A DNA stretch of 38,072 nt from JAIBCL01 sp031411695 (GCA_031411695.1 JANOBO010000076.1:1-38072), one strand, 5' to 3'. Shown: positions 1 through 8,343, counted from the stretch's first letter. Notes: generated by a model from the sequence alone, not told the origin. Translations and numbers: made by a program.

Positions 1-973
1 CGGCCTCGAGTTCCTGGCCCACGGTGAGCACATCGGACGGACGCGCGATGCGCTTGATCCAGGACAGCTCGGAAACGTGGACGAGACCTTCGACGCCTTC
101 CTCGACTTCGACGAACGCGCCGTAAGCGACGAGCTTCGTGACCTTGCCGCGGACCTTTTGGCCGACGGGGTAGCGGGCCTCGATGTTTTCCCAAGGGTTG
201 TTGGCCATCTGCTTGAGGCCGAGTGAGACGCGCTCTTTCTCGCGATTGACCTCGAGGATCTGCACTTCGAGACGCTGACCGATGCCGACCATCTCGGAAG
301 GATGGTTGAGGCGGCCCCAGCTCATGTCGGTGATGTGGAGCAGTCCGTCCATGCCGTTCAAATCCACGAACACACCGAAGTCGGTGATGTTCTTCACCAC
401 GCCGATGACCTTGTCCCCCGGCTTCACACCGTCGAGGAACTTCATGCGCTGCTCGGCACGCTCTGCCTCGATGACTTCGCGGCGGGAGAGGACGATGTTT
501 TTGCGGTCGTCGTTGATCTTGACGATCTTAAACTCGTAAACCTTGCCGACGTACTCGTTGAGGTCCTTCGGCGGGATGATGTCGATCTGGCTGCCGGGCA
601 GGAAGGCCTCGACGCCGACGTTGACCATAAGACCGCCCTTCACGACGGACTTCACCTTGCCCTTCACGAGGCCGCCGTCCTGGAAGACCTTGTAAATCTT
701 GTCCCAGTTCTGGCGGTGCGCGGCCTTCTCCTTCGAGAGTACGACCATGCCCTCGTCGTTTTCGAGCCGTTCGAGGAGGACTTCGACTTCGTCACCCACC
801 TGGATGTCTTCGTCTTCAAATTCGTTGGAGGGGATCGCGCCTTCAGATTTGTAGCCGATATCGACCAGCACGATCTGAGGTTTGATTTCGAGGATCCTGC
901 CTTTGACAATGGATCCTTCTGAGAGCGCCCGGAATGATTGGGCGATCATTTCCGAGAGAGTAGCTGCACTCAT
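1..973 (-). CDS. rpsA: 30S ribosomal protein S1, N-terminal part (cut by window edge)
   Basis: RNA-binding ribosomal protein that helps mRNA, especially mRNA with poor leaders, bind the 30S subunit. The minus strand from ATG at 973 reads 324 residues without a stop to the window edge. It begins MSAATLSEMIAQSF and contains consecutive S1 (OB-fold) repeats: about residues 20-85, 100-170, 190-262 and 275 onward. The third and fourth repeats show the classic blocks GVVKNITDFGVFVDL, GLLHITDMSW, VSLGLKQ and GLVHVSELSW. The C-terminal repeats lie outside the window. No Shine-Dalgarno precedes the start, which is usual for rpsA; a small inverted repeat lies in the leader. It is divergent from the DUF1348 gene. 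The open frame on the opposite strand is a GC-rich shadow. Identification is secure. Confidence 0.96.
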   Translation of the reverse strand, partial: MSAATLSEMIAQSFRALSEGSIVKGRILEIKPQIVLVDIGYKSEGAIPSNEFEDEDIQVGDEVEVLLERLENDEGMVVLSKEKAAHRQNWDKIYKVFQDGGLVKGKVKSVVKGGLMVNVGVEAFLPGSQIDIIPPKDLNEYVGKVYEFKIVKINDDRKNIVLSRREVIEAERAEQRMKFLDGVKPGDKVIGVVKNITDFGVFVDLNGMDGLLHITDMSWGRLNHPSEMVGIGQRLEVQILEVNREKERVSLGLKQMANNPWENIEARYPVGQKVRGKVTKLVAYGAFVEVEEGVEGLVHVSELSWIKRIARPSDVLTVGQELEA

Positions 974-1014
974 TGATGATGTTTGGGTTGTGGAGTGATG
1001 TTTGTTACGACATG

Positions 1015-1033
1015 GCCTCCCACTCCAGGAGGC
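1015..1033 (-). promoter_or_regulatory. Inverted repeat in the rpsA leader
   Basis: On the minus strand GCCTCC and GGAGGC pair across a 7-base loop about 42 bases upstream of the rpsA ATG. It could form an RNA hairpin in the leader. S1 is autogenously regulated through leader structure in enterobacteria; a similar role here is only inference. A 6-bp stem may also be chance. Confidence 0.3.
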
Positions 1034-1212
1034 TGATGCCGTTCCCCTCTTTTCCAAACCAAGCCCGAGTGGCCGGGGACGAGAGGGCCGGTAAAGTGGG
1101 TGCGTTCATTTGGAACGCAAGATGTTTTCCGGGCCGCTTTTCACGGTCAAAAAGACCGGCGCTCGCGCGGTGGGACTTTTTCGCCATGCTGCGCGCCTCA
1201 CTTTGCAAACCG

Positions 1213-1638
1213 ATGAAACCACGCCCACCCCTGCCGCCCTTCACCGAGGAAACCGCGAAGCAAAAAGTCCAGATGGCTGAGGACGCGTGGAACAGCCGGG
1301 ATCCAGAACGCGTGTCGCTGGCCTACACGCCGGACACTGAGTGGCGTAACCGCGACGTGTTTCTCCACGGCCGTGCAGAGGTCGTGGAGTTTCTGACGCG
1401 CAAGTGGGCCAAGGAGCAGGACTATCGCCTCAAGAAAACGCTGTGGGCCTTCACGGGCAACCGCATCGCCGTGCGCTTCGAGTACGAATGGCATGACGAT
1501 GCCGGACAGTGGTGGCGCAGCCACGGAAACGAGAACTGGGAGTTCGACGAGCATGGCTACATGGCGAGACGATTCGCGAGCATCAATGATCAGGCGATCC
1601 ACGAGCAGGATCGCAGATTTCGCTGGGAGCGGGCCTAG
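1213..1638 (+). CDS. DUF1348 (SnoaL/NTF2-like) protein
   Basis: Small 141-residue protein of the DUF1348 family, an NTF2/SnoaL-like alpha-beta cone fold with no firmly known reaction. The family opening is clear: PPLPPFTEETAKQKVQMAED, then WNSRDPERVSLAYTPDTEWRN and, near the end, the conserved block GNENWEFDEHGYMARR. I chose the ATG at 1213 because family members start just before the PPLPPF block; an in-frame ATG at 1186 and a longer open frame back to 973 are possible but add unconserved sequence. There is no signal peptide, so it is probably cytoplasmic. Sulfatase 1 follows after only 10 bases, which suggests co-transcription, although no functional link is obvious. Family assignment is good; the function is unknown. 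Confidence 0.82.
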   Translation: MKPRPPLPPFTEETAKQKVQMAEDAWNSRDPERVSLAYTPDTEWRNRDVFLHGRAEVVEFLTRKWAKEQDYRLKKTLWAFTGNRIAVRFEYEWHDDAGQWWRSHGNENWEFDEHGYMARRFASINDQAIHEQDRRFRWERA

Positions 1639-1648
1639 CGCTGACTTT

Positions 1649-3058
1649 ATGAAGACACTCCTTCACTTTTTGTCAGCGTTCCTTGTCTTCAATCTGGCGT
1701 GCGCGGCGCGGCCGAACGTGGTCATCATCCTCGCGGACGACCTCGGCTATGGCGATCTCGCGTGCTACGGGAATGCAAAGATCAAAACCCCTCACCTTGA
1801 CCAGATGGCGGCGGAGGGCGCACGGCTCACGCAGTTCAATTGTCCCGCTTCATTTTGCGCGCCCACCCGCGCTTCGCTGATGACGGGGCGCTATCCCTTC
1901 CGCTGCGGCATGACGCAGAATCCCGCGCCCGATGGTGGCCCGGCGGCGGATGCGCTGGCGATGCCGAAGTCCGAGATCACGCTGGCGCAGATGCTGAGGG
2001 CGGCGGGTTACGCGACGGGCATGGTCGGCAAGTGGCATCTCGGACACAAGCCCGGCACGCTGCCCACAGAACGCGGCTTCGATGAGTACTTCGGCATCCC
2101 ATACTCCAATGACATGAGGCCCGTTCAGGTGCTCGAAGGTACGCAGGTCATCGAGCATCCCGTCGTGCAGGCCACCCTCACGCGCCGCTACACGGAGCGC
2201 GCGCTGACCTTCATCGAGCGCAGCAAGAGCGGGCCTTTTTTCCTCTACTTTGCCGAGGCCATGCCGCACAAACCCCTCGCCGCGTCCGAGGCCTTTTACA
2301 AAAAAAGCGGCGCGGGACTTTACGGCGACGCGGTGGCAGAGCTCGATTGGAGCGTCGGTCAGGTGCTCGGAAAACTGAAGGAGCTGGGCCTCGAAAAGGA
2401 CACGCTCGTCATGTTCAGCAGCGACAACGGCGCGACGTTCGGCGGCAGCACGGGCGGCCTGCGCGGCATGAAAGGCAGCAACTATGAAGGCGGCTACCGC
2501 GTGCCGATGATCGCCCGCTGGCCCGGCCGCATTCCCGCCGGCCACGTCAGCACCCAGCCTGCGGTGATGATGGACTTGTTTGCCACGACGCTAAAGGCCG
2601 CCGGCATCCCGGCTCCGCAGGACCGCGTGATCGACGGGCGCGACATCATGCCGCTTTTTACGAGTGACGAAAAGAGCCCGCACGAGGAAATCTTCGCGCT
2701 CAAACAATCGCAGCTCACCTCTGTGCGTGACGCGCGCTGGAAGTTGCATGTGCTGAAGCCCGGCGGCGGCCTCGCCAGCGTTTACAAGCCGGGCGAGAAA
2801 TACATCGACCCGCGCGGACCGGATGGCGTGACGATTCTCGCCCCCTACGAGCAGGCGCAGCCAAGCGAGCTTCCCGGTGTGCAAACCGGAGACGCCTCGA
2901 AGCCCATGCAGCTCTTCGACCTGGCAAGCGATCCCGCCGAGCAGCACGACGTGGCTGATGCGAATCCCGATGAAGTGCGTCGTCTCAAGGCCGCCTACGA
3001 CGCCATGAACAAGGACGTGCCTGTCATTGAGGAAGTGAAGCGGGTGCCCTTCAAGTGA
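1649..3058 (+). CDS. Secreted arylsulfatase-family enzyme (sulfatase 1)
   Basis: Type I (formylglycine) sulfatase that hydrolyses sulfate esters, probably on carbohydrates outside the cytoplasm. The 469-residue product starts with a signal peptide (about residues 1-19). The N-terminal metal site is ILADDLGYGD (D30, D31). The maturation motif is C70-A-P-T-R74, in which the cysteine becomes formylglycine. MVGKWHLGHK carries the conserved Lys and His, and MFSSDNGATFGG the second metal site Asp-Asn. Length is normal for the arylsulfatase A/GALNS-like group. The ATG at 1649 was chosen because it gives the signal peptide; the open frame extends further upstream without one. It ends 20 bases before the convergent nnrS, with no obvious terminator between. 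The substrate cannot be read from sequence. No formylglycine-generating enzyme gene is in the window. Confidence 0.92.
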   Translation: MKTLLHFLSAFLVFNLACAARPNVVIILADDLGYGDLACYGNAKIKTPHLDQMAAEGARLTQFNCPASFCAPTRASLMTGRYPFRCGMTQNPAPDGGPAADALAMPKSEITLAQMLRAAGYATGMVGKWHLGHKPGTLPTERGFDEYFGIPYSNDMRPVQVLEGTQVIEHPVVQATLTRRYTERALTFIERSKSGPFFLYFAEAMPHKPLAASEAFYKKSGAGLYGDAVAELDWSVGQVLGKLKELGLEKDTLVMFSSDNGATFGGSTGGLRGMKGSNYEGGYRVPMIARWPGRIPAGHVSTQPAVMMDLFATTLKAAGIPAPQDRVIDGRDIMPLFTSDEKSPHEEIFALKQSQLTSVRDARWKLHVLKPGGGLASVYKPGEKYIDPRGPDGVTILAPYEQAQPSELPGVQTGDASKPMQLFDLASDPAEQHDVADANPDEVRRLKAAYDAMNKDVPVIEEVKRVPFK

Positions 3059-3078
3059 CCGCCATCCGCGCGGCGGGA

Positions 3079-4281
3079 TCACGCGTCGTCATCGCGCCGC
3101 ACAAAGCGCCGTCGGTGCCACACCAGCCAGAGCAGCGCCAGCACGCCCCATGTGCACGCAGCATAGATGTGGTGGGACACCGTGGTCGAGGGTGCCCACG
3201 CGGGAGTCGCGCGCGTGATGGCTGCGAGCACGCCGAGGAAGATCAAAAGGCGCGGCCATCTGCCACGGGCGGAGAAGCCCTCGAGGTCGCCGCTGTGCCC
3301 GAACAGAACGCGGCTGCCGACAATGAGGAGCAGCATGCCGAAGCCGCCGATGTAAAGCAGATGCTCGACCGACACATGCGCCGCATAACGGAACGGCGCG
3401 AGCACCAGACCGAGCAGGCCGAGCAGCAGGGCCCAGAACAATCCGGCAGTCAGAGAGCCGCGCGGCGCTGCATCGGAATCTCTGCGCCAGCGCACCTCGA
3501 TGAGCAGAAAGCCTGCGGCCGTGAGGGCGCGCAGTCCGATCCCGATCATCACCTGACCGCGAGCTTCGAGGAGAAAGCTTGCCACCAGCAGCACGGCGGC
3601 CGTCACTGCACGGATCAGCTTCGTGCGGCTCTCCGTCGCATCTTTTGCATCGCCAAAGCCGCCACCCAGCATTCGCGGAAAAACGAACGAGCCGATACCG
3701 AGCACGGGAGCGAGCAGCAGGCCCTGGTAAAGCAACAAGCCCGCAAGCCGCGCGCGTTGCGCGTCCACTTGCACGGAAGGCCGCATCAGCATCGTCGCGC
3801 CTGCGATCCCGCAGAGCAGGCCGGTAAGCGCGAGCAACATCTGCGGCGGCGGCGGTTCCGTTGAAAACTTCACTCCGCGAATCACCAAGCACATCAGAAG
3901 CGTGATGAGCATGGCGATGAAGCAGCCGTCTCCCCATGCGTGCCGCAGGCAAAGATGGCTGAATGCGCAGGCCTGATGCAGTGAGAAAAGCCAGGCCAGC
4001 TCCAGCGGCGTGAGCTTAGGCGCGGTCATCATGCGCGGCCCCGCCGTGCCGAGGAAGCCGACGACAAACGCGCCGCCGAACGCCTCGATCATCAGCCGTG
4101 CGTGGGCGATGCCCGGATAAAACCCGAGCGCTTGCGCATGAAACAGCGGCCACAAAGACACACCGATGACGCTCCACACCGCCCCGCTGATAAAGAACAC
4201 GCGATACGGCTCAGACGCCAGCCAGCGCAAGCGCGCGACCGCCGCTTCACTGGGCGGGTGTCGGTGACCGCTGCTGCTCAT
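3079..4281 (-). CDS. nnrS: NnrS family membrane protein
   Basis: A 400-residue polytopic inner-membrane protein of the NnrS family, a heme- and copper-containing group associated with nitric oxide metabolism and with protection against nitrosative stress. The opening PYRVFFISGAVWSVIGVSLW and the following GFLGTAGPRMMTAPKLTP block are typical of the family. About twelve hydrophobic segments run through the protein, with several His residues near the membrane (for example LHQACAFSHLCLRHAW). The start codon overlaps the stop of the upstream truncated hemoglobin gene as ATGA (4281-4278), so the two are almost certainly co-transcribed and translationally coupled. The pairing of NnrS with a truncated hemoglobin supports a role in handling nitric oxide. 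It converges on sulfatase 1. Confidence 0.85.
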   Translation of the reverse strand: MSSSGHRHPPSEAAVARLRWLASEPYRVFFISGAVWSVIGVSLWPLFHAQALGFYPGIAHARLMIEAFGGAFVVGFLGTAGPRMMTAPKLTPLELAWLFSLHQACAFSHLCLRHAWGDGCFIAMLITLLMCLVIRGVKFSTEPPPPQMLLALTGLLCGIAGATMLMRPSVQVDAQRARLAGLLLYQGLLLAPVLGIGSFVFPRMLGGGFGDAKDATESRTKLIRAVTAAVLLVASFLLEARGQVMIGIGLRALTAAGFLLIEVRWRRDSDAAPRGSLTAGLFWALLLGLLGLVLAPFRYAAHVSVEHLLYIGGFGMLLLIVGSRVLFGHSGDLEGFSARGRWPRLLIFLGVLAAITRATPAWAPSTTVSHHIYAACTWGVLALLWLVWHRRRFVRRDDDA

Positions 4282-4739
4282 GTCAAGGCCTGCGGAGCAG
4301 GGAGCGCGGAGTCAGGCTCGCTTGGATTCTGCGCGGCGCTAACAGGAGCGGCATTGATCTTTGTGCGAATGACATTCGCCATGTCCTCGGCGCACCTCTT
4401 GATATGCCCAGCCTTCTCACCCGCGAAAAGATCATCCACCGTGCCGCAGAACAGGGACAGCCAGCGGTCGAACTGCGCGCGACCCATCGCCGTCTGTCCC
4501 GCGAGCCTCGCGTGTGGGGAAAGCGGATTCCCCACATAGCCGCCGCTGCGGAAGAGCACCGTCTCCCAGAAGCTGTACATCTTCGGCAGGTGCGCGGCCC
4601 AGTCCGTGCGCGCAACGTCGTTGAAGATGAATCCGATCGTATCGTCCTCGCGCACCCGCTCGTAAAACGTGTTCACGAGAAGCTCGATTTCCGCGCGGCC
4701 GATGATGTCGGGTTTGGTTGTTGGGTTCGCCTTCGCCAT
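4278..4739 (-). CDS. Group III truncated hemoglobin
   Basis: A 153-residue cytoplasmic 2-on-2 globin of group III (Campylobacter Ctb-like), expected to bind heme and react with oxygen or nitric oxide. Visible hallmarks are the B-helix LLVNTFYERVRED with Tyr B10 at residue 26, IFNDVARTDWAAHLPKMYSFW, and the proximal histidine H76 within NPLSPHARL. The G-helix QFDRWLSLF carries the conserved Trp of groups II and III. I start at ATG 4739 (MAKANPTTKP), because the upstream extension has no globin similarity. The tail after about residue 132 is Ala/Pro-rich and probably disordered. It overlaps nnrS by four bases and is divergent from the exported group I globin across a 169-bp region that carries short direct repeats. 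Confidence 0.88.
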   Translation of the reverse strand: MAKANPTTKPDIIGRAEIELLVNTFYERVREDDTIGFIFNDVARTDWAAHLPKMYSFWETVLFRSGGYVGNPLSPHARLAGQTAMGRAQFDRWLSLFCGTVDDLFAGEKAGHIKRCAEDMANVIRTKINAAPVSAAQNPSEPDSALPAPQALT

Positions 4740-4747
4740 TTCTGAAC

Positions 4748-4775
4748 ATGCACCCGATGCACCTCGGATGGCACC
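4748..4775. promoter_or_regulatory. Direct repeats ATGCACC in the divergent hemoglobin promoter region
   Basis: Two perfect ATGCACC heptamers start at 4748 and 4757, and an imperfect third (ATGGCACC) starts at 4768, close to one helical turn further. They lie just upstream of the group III hemoglobin gene and within the region it shares with the divergent YHS-globin gene. Spaced half-sites are what an operator for a regulator of both genes would look like. No known FNR/DNR palindrome is visible. The regulator, and whether the repeats are functional, is inference. Confidence 0.3.
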
Positions 4776-4908
4776 GCGCATTCTGCCGGACTTTGCGCGG
4801 AAGTCGCCACGCACCTGCGGTGACGCCAATGGAATGCCACACAACCGCAAGATCGGATCGCTGGGCGCGGATCGCGGCGCGTTTTCTTGCCCTCCAAACG
4901 CAATCACC

Positions 4909-5496
4909 ATGAAATCCATCCTTTGTTCATTCGTCACGGCCTCCGCCATGCTCATCCATGCAGCCATAGCCGCCGAGCCTCTAAGCATCGCGTCGGAAAC
5001 GCAGACCAACACGATCTGTCCCGTCAGCGGAAAGCCGGTCGATCCCGCCATCACGCATGTTTACGAGGACCGCACCTGGTCGTTCGCAAACGCGGACTCT
5101 CGTGACCAATTCAAGACTGCCCGCGAAAGCAGCCTTTACCAAAAGCTCGGTGGCAAGGCCGCCATCGACGCCGCCGTCGAGGCCTTCTACGTGAAGGTCC
5201 TCGCCGACGAACGCGTGAAGCACTTCTTCGACGACGTGAGCATGGACAAGCAGCGCAGGAAGCAAAAGGCATTCCTTTCTGCAGCGCTCGGGAGCCCCGT
5301 GCCATGGACCGGCAAGGACATGCGCAAGGCGCACGCGAACCTGGATCTCACCGAGGTCCACTTCAACGCCATCGCTGAGAACCTCGTGGCCACGCTCAAG
5401 GATCTGAAAATCAGCCAGGAGTTGATCGGCCAGGTGATGGCCGTCGTCGCCACGACAAAGGACGCCGTGCTGAACCGGCCGAAGGCCGCGCAGTAA
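4909..5496 (+). CDS. Exported YHS-like segment fused to group I truncated hemoglobin
   Basis: A 195-residue protein with three parts. Residues 1-22 are a signal peptide (MKSILCSFVTASAMLIHAAIAA). Residues about 35-70 look like a YHS-type metal-binding segment: CPVSGKPVD (C37), then YEDRTWSFANADSRDQF. Residues about 74-190 are a complete group I (TrHbN-type) 2-on-2 globin: SLYQKLGGKAAIDAAVEAFY, VKHFFDDVSMDKQRRKQKAF, the proximal histidine H142 in MRKAHANLDLTEVHFN, and the C-terminal helix. Truncated hemoglobins are usually cytoplasmic, so export is notable. The ATG at 4909 is the one that gives the signal peptide. The gene is divergent from the group III globin/nnrS pair, suggesting shared control and a role with nitric oxide or oxygen in the periplasm. 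The globin and the signal peptide are clear; the YHS label is likely but the segment is short. Confidence 0.85.
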   Translation: MKSILCSFVTASAMLIHAAIAAEPLSIASETQTNTICPVSGKPVDPAITHVYEDRTWSFANADSRDQFKTARESSLYQKLGGKAAIDAAVEAFYVKVLADERVKHFFDDVSMDKQRRKQKAFLSAALGSPVPWTGKDMRKAHANLDLTEVHFNAIAENLVATLKDLKISQELIGQVMAVVATTKDAVLNRPKAAQ

Positions 5497-5556
5497 GCCG
5501 GTGTGGGTGAAATAGCGCGAAGGCAACTGGCGCTCGGCGACGTTTGATCATGCGTC

Positions 5557-6795
5557 ATGAGGCTCCTTATTCTCGCCGCAGCGTTCGTTTCCGTCACAGC
5601 ACTTGATGCCGAAGTCGTCGGTCCGTGGGATCTTGATGCGCTGAAGAATAACGTGCCGGCGATGAAGTGGGTGCGGCGGGATCAGCCCGTGCAATCGCTG
5701 ACGTATGCGGGCGAGAAACTTCAAGGCCGCGACACCGAGGTGTTTGCCTTTTATGCCTCGCCCATCACGCTCGGTCAGGCGAAGGCAGGCGCAAAGTTTC
5801 CCGGCGTGGTGCTCATCCATGGCGGCGGCGGCACCGCTTTTGCCGAGTGGGTGCATCTGTGGGCGAAGCGTGGCTACGCGGCGATTGCGATGGATCTGAA
5901 CGGCTCGCGTCCGCCGGATGCGGAGTTTGATTCCAAAACAGGAATGGCCGTCGGCAACGGTCACCGTGGCACGCGAACGCGTCTCCCAAACGGCGGTCCG
6001 GCGCACGGGCCGTCGGAGAAGTTCGACAGCATCGGCGGGGACACCAGCGACGACTGGCCCTTCCATGCGGTCGCCAGCGTGATGCGCGCGCACACGTTGC
6101 TGCGCAGCTTTGCGGAGGTGGATGCCGACCGCACTGCGGTCACCGGCATCAGTTGGGGCGGCTACACCACATGCCTCGTGGCGTCGCTCGATGATCGCTT
6201 CAAGGCCGCAGTGCCAGTCTATGGCTGCGGCTTTCTGCATGAGGGGGAGTCCGTGCAGAAGCCCAGCATCGACAAGCTCGGAGCCCGCGCCGCCGCATGG
6301 GTGAAGGCATACGATCCCGGCAGCCTGCTGCCGCGATGCCGCGTGCCGATCTTTTTCGTGAACGGCACCAACGATGTCCACTACGTGCTCGACAGCTACA
6401 TGAAGAGCTTCGCCGTCGTGCCCGGCGAGAAACAAATCCGCATCCAGGTCAACATGCCGCACGGCCATCCGCCCGGCTGGACACCGCAGGAGATCGGCCT
6501 CTTCATCGACTCCAAATGCGGCGCGGGAAAAGCGCTGCCCGTTCCAGGCACACCAGAAATCAAAGGCGACAACATCGAGGTCACCTGCACAGCGACGACC
6601 GCATTGAAGAAGGCCGAGCTCAATTTCACGACTGACACCGGCCCGCGCTCCAAACGGAAATGGACAACGATCCCGGCAACGATCACCGGCAACACAATCA
6701 CCGCGCCGAAGCCGCCTGCGGAAGCGAACACATGGTTCCTCACGATCACTGACGAGCGCGATGCGATGGTGAGCACAACGGTGCAGTTTCAGTGA
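5557..6795 (+). CDS. Secreted alpha/beta hydrolase (acetyl xylan esterase / dienelactone hydrolase-like)
   Basis: A 412-residue serine hydrolase with a short signal peptide (about residues 1-18). The alpha/beta core shows VVLIHGGGGTAFAEWVH (oxyanion-hole glycines), the nucleophile elbow GISWGG with S199, the acid in FVNGTNDVH (D273) and the base in MPHGHPPG (H302 or H304), in the correct order. The layout suits the acetyl xylan esterase/dipeptidyl peptidase-like branch of secreted PVC hydrolases. Residues after about 325 form a separate beta-rich tail (EVTCTATTALKKAELNF) like a small Ig or carbohydrate-associated domain. It starts 60 bases after the YHS-globin gene on the same strand and is followed by the flavin oxidase. 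The substrate is unknown; ester cleavage on plant or algal polysaccharide is the best guess. Confidence 0.82.
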   Translation: MRLLILAAAFVSVTALDAEVVGPWDLDALKNNVPAMKWVRRDQPVQSLTYAGEKLQGRDTEVFAFYASPITLGQAKAGAKFPGVVLIHGGGGTAFAEWVHLWAKRGYAAIAMDLNGSRPPDAEFDSKTGMAVGNGHRGTRTRLPNGGPAHGPSEKFDSIGGDTSDDWPFHAVASVMRAHTLLRSFAEVDADRTAVTGISWGGYTTCLVASLDDRFKAAVPVYGCGFLHEGESVQKPSIDKLGARAAAWVKAYDPGSLLPRCRVPIFFVNGTNDVHYVLDSYMKSFAVVPGEKQIRIQVNMPHGHPPGWTPQEIGLFIDSKCGAGKALPVPGTPEIKGDNIEVTCTATTALKKAELNFTTDTGPRSKRKWTTIPATITGNTITAPKPPAEANTWFLTITDERDAMVSTTVQFQ

Positions 6796-6867
6796 GCCCT
6801 CCCTCAAGCGCGCGGACGAATGGACGCCGGTTTCGCAGAATCAACCACCGGCCGGCGTAGTGACAGG

Positions 6868-8331
6868 ATGCGCACGAAATCCACCCGCCGGAGATTGCTT
6901 CAGGCCGCCACTGGCGCGTGGCTCGCAGGCAACAACGCCCATGCAGCGACGGCCAGAAAGCGCGTCGTTGTCATCGGTGGCGGCATCGGCGGATTGAGCT
7001 GTGCGTTTGATCTGATGGAGCGCGGGCATGACGTCACGGTGCTGGAGGCCTCGCGGCGCACAGGCGGGCATGTGAAGACGATCCGCGATCCACTGCCGGA
7101 TGGATTGTATGCCGACGTGGGCGCGGAGCAGTTCACCGATCCCGGCTATGACACGTATCGCGAGTGGGTGCGGAAGTTCGACCTTCCGGTGGTCGCGTAT
7201 GCGCGGCGGCGGGACATGTTTTGCAACGTGCGCGGCAAATGGCGCACGGAGAGCGAGCTGGAAGACGCGAAGACACAGCGCGAGTTCGGCTTCAATGAGA
7301 GGGAGGTCGCGTTCATGCAGGAACACGGGTGGCGGGAGCTGTCGCGTCTGTTTTTCGCGCCGATGGCTGTGCAGTTCAAAGACGAGTACCAGCCCTTCGG
7401 CGTCGGGCTCGATGACCTCGACAATGTGGTGCTCGGGGACTGGCTGGCCGGGCAAGGCGCCTCCGAGGCGGCGCGCGGCCACTGCGGAGGCTCGCGGCTG
7501 ACGAGCAAGGGCAAACCCGCGAACGAGAGCGATGTCTCCGCTCTGTATCGCATCTGGCAGGAGGCCATCGTGAAGCTGCGCGGCCTGCCGGTCTTCAAAC
7601 GCGAGGTGTTCCGGCTCAAAGGCGGCAACCAACTTTTGCCCGACACCTTTGCGCGCCATCTGGGTGATCGCATCCGCAAAAGCTGCGTCGTGACCCTGCT
7701 GGAGCACGATGCGCGCGCCGTCGCCGTCACCTTCACCGAGGGACCGGACAAGAAGGCGCAGACGCTGAAGGCTGACCACGTCGTGCTGTGCGTGTCCCCG
7801 CTCGTCCTGCCAGGCATCCAGGTCTCGCCAGCGTGGCCGGAGCAGAAAAAGTTCGCGCTGGGAAACACGCCGATGGGAATGCAGTCGCGCATCGTGCTCC
7901 AGGCCAGGACGCGCTTCTGGGAGGGAGACAAACTGCCGGGCATCAACTTCGAAACGGGCGACAGCACGATGAGCCTTGTCTATGAATGCGCGCACGAGGT
8001 CGCTGGTGAGAGCTGCGTGCTGATGGGCAGCGGACCGCCCGCGTTGTCGCCTCAAGATGCGCTCGCAGCATTCCGAAAATTTTATCCAGGGATGAACAAG
8101 GACACCATCGAGCAAGCCATCGTGCATCAGTGGTGGAAGGAGGAGCCATATGCCGTCGGCTGTGAGCGCAAACCTTTCGCCCTCGGCAAGCTTGCGCAAA
8201 TCTGGCCGCACCTCATCGCCCCCGTCGGCCGCGTTCACTTCGCCGGAGCTGCTTTCGACAATCTCCCGTGGGGCCAGGACGCCGCCACCCGCTCCGCAAA
8301 GCGCGCCGCCCTCGCCATCGACGCCGCCTAA
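6868..8331 (+). CDS. Tat-exported flavin amine oxidase-family oxidoreductase
   Basis: A 487-residue FAD-dependent enzyme of the amine oxidase/desaturase family. The N-terminus STRRRLLQAATGAWLAG is a twin-arginine signal, implying export with FAD already bound. The Rossmann motif VVVIGGGIGGLSCAFDL and the ribose-binding acid in VTVLEASRRTGGH follow directly. The C-terminal FAD block is GRVHFAGAAFDNLPWGQDAA. I start at 6868, since the 16 residues upstream in the open frame would bury the Tat motif. The substrate cannot be told: monoamine oxidase, carotenoid or porphyrinogen oxidase relatives share these motifs. It sits between an esterase-like hydrolase and a creatininase-type amidohydrolase on the same strand, so nitrogen-compound breakdown is possible. 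Confidence 0.82.
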   Translation: MRTKSTRRRLLQAATGAWLAGNNAHAATARKRVVVIGGGIGGLSCAFDLMERGHDVTVLEASRRTGGHVKTIRDPLPDGLYADVGAEQFTDPGYDTYREWVRKFDLPVVAYARRRDMFCNVRGKWRTESELEDAKTQREFGFNEREVAFMQEHGWRELSRLFFAPMAVQFKDEYQPFGVGLDDLDNVVLGDWLAGQGASEAARGHCGGSRLTSKGKPANESDVSALYRIWQEAIVKLRGLPVFKREVFRLKGGNQLLPDTFARHLGDRIRKSCVVTLLEHDARAVAVTFTEGPDKKAQTLKADHVVLCVSPLVLPGIQVSPAWPEQKKFALGNTPMGMQSRIVLQARTRFWEGDKLPGINFETGDSTMSLVYECAHEVAGESCVLMGSGPPALSPQDALAAFRKFYPGMNKDTIEQAIVHQWWKEEPYAVGCERKPFALGKLAQIWPHLIAPVGRVHFAGAAFDNLPWGQDAATRSAKRAALAIDAA

Positions 8332-8343
8332 CTCCCCGTTAGT

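Noticed and set aside
302..922. Long plus-strand open frame opposite rpsA
   Set aside because: It is the antisense shadow of clear S1 repeats; the translation is Asp/Val/Leu-rich with no family pattern.
3055..3864. Plus-strand frame opposite nnrS
   Set aside because: It is rich in Arg, Gln, His and Ala with no motifs and lies fully over a convincing membrane protein.
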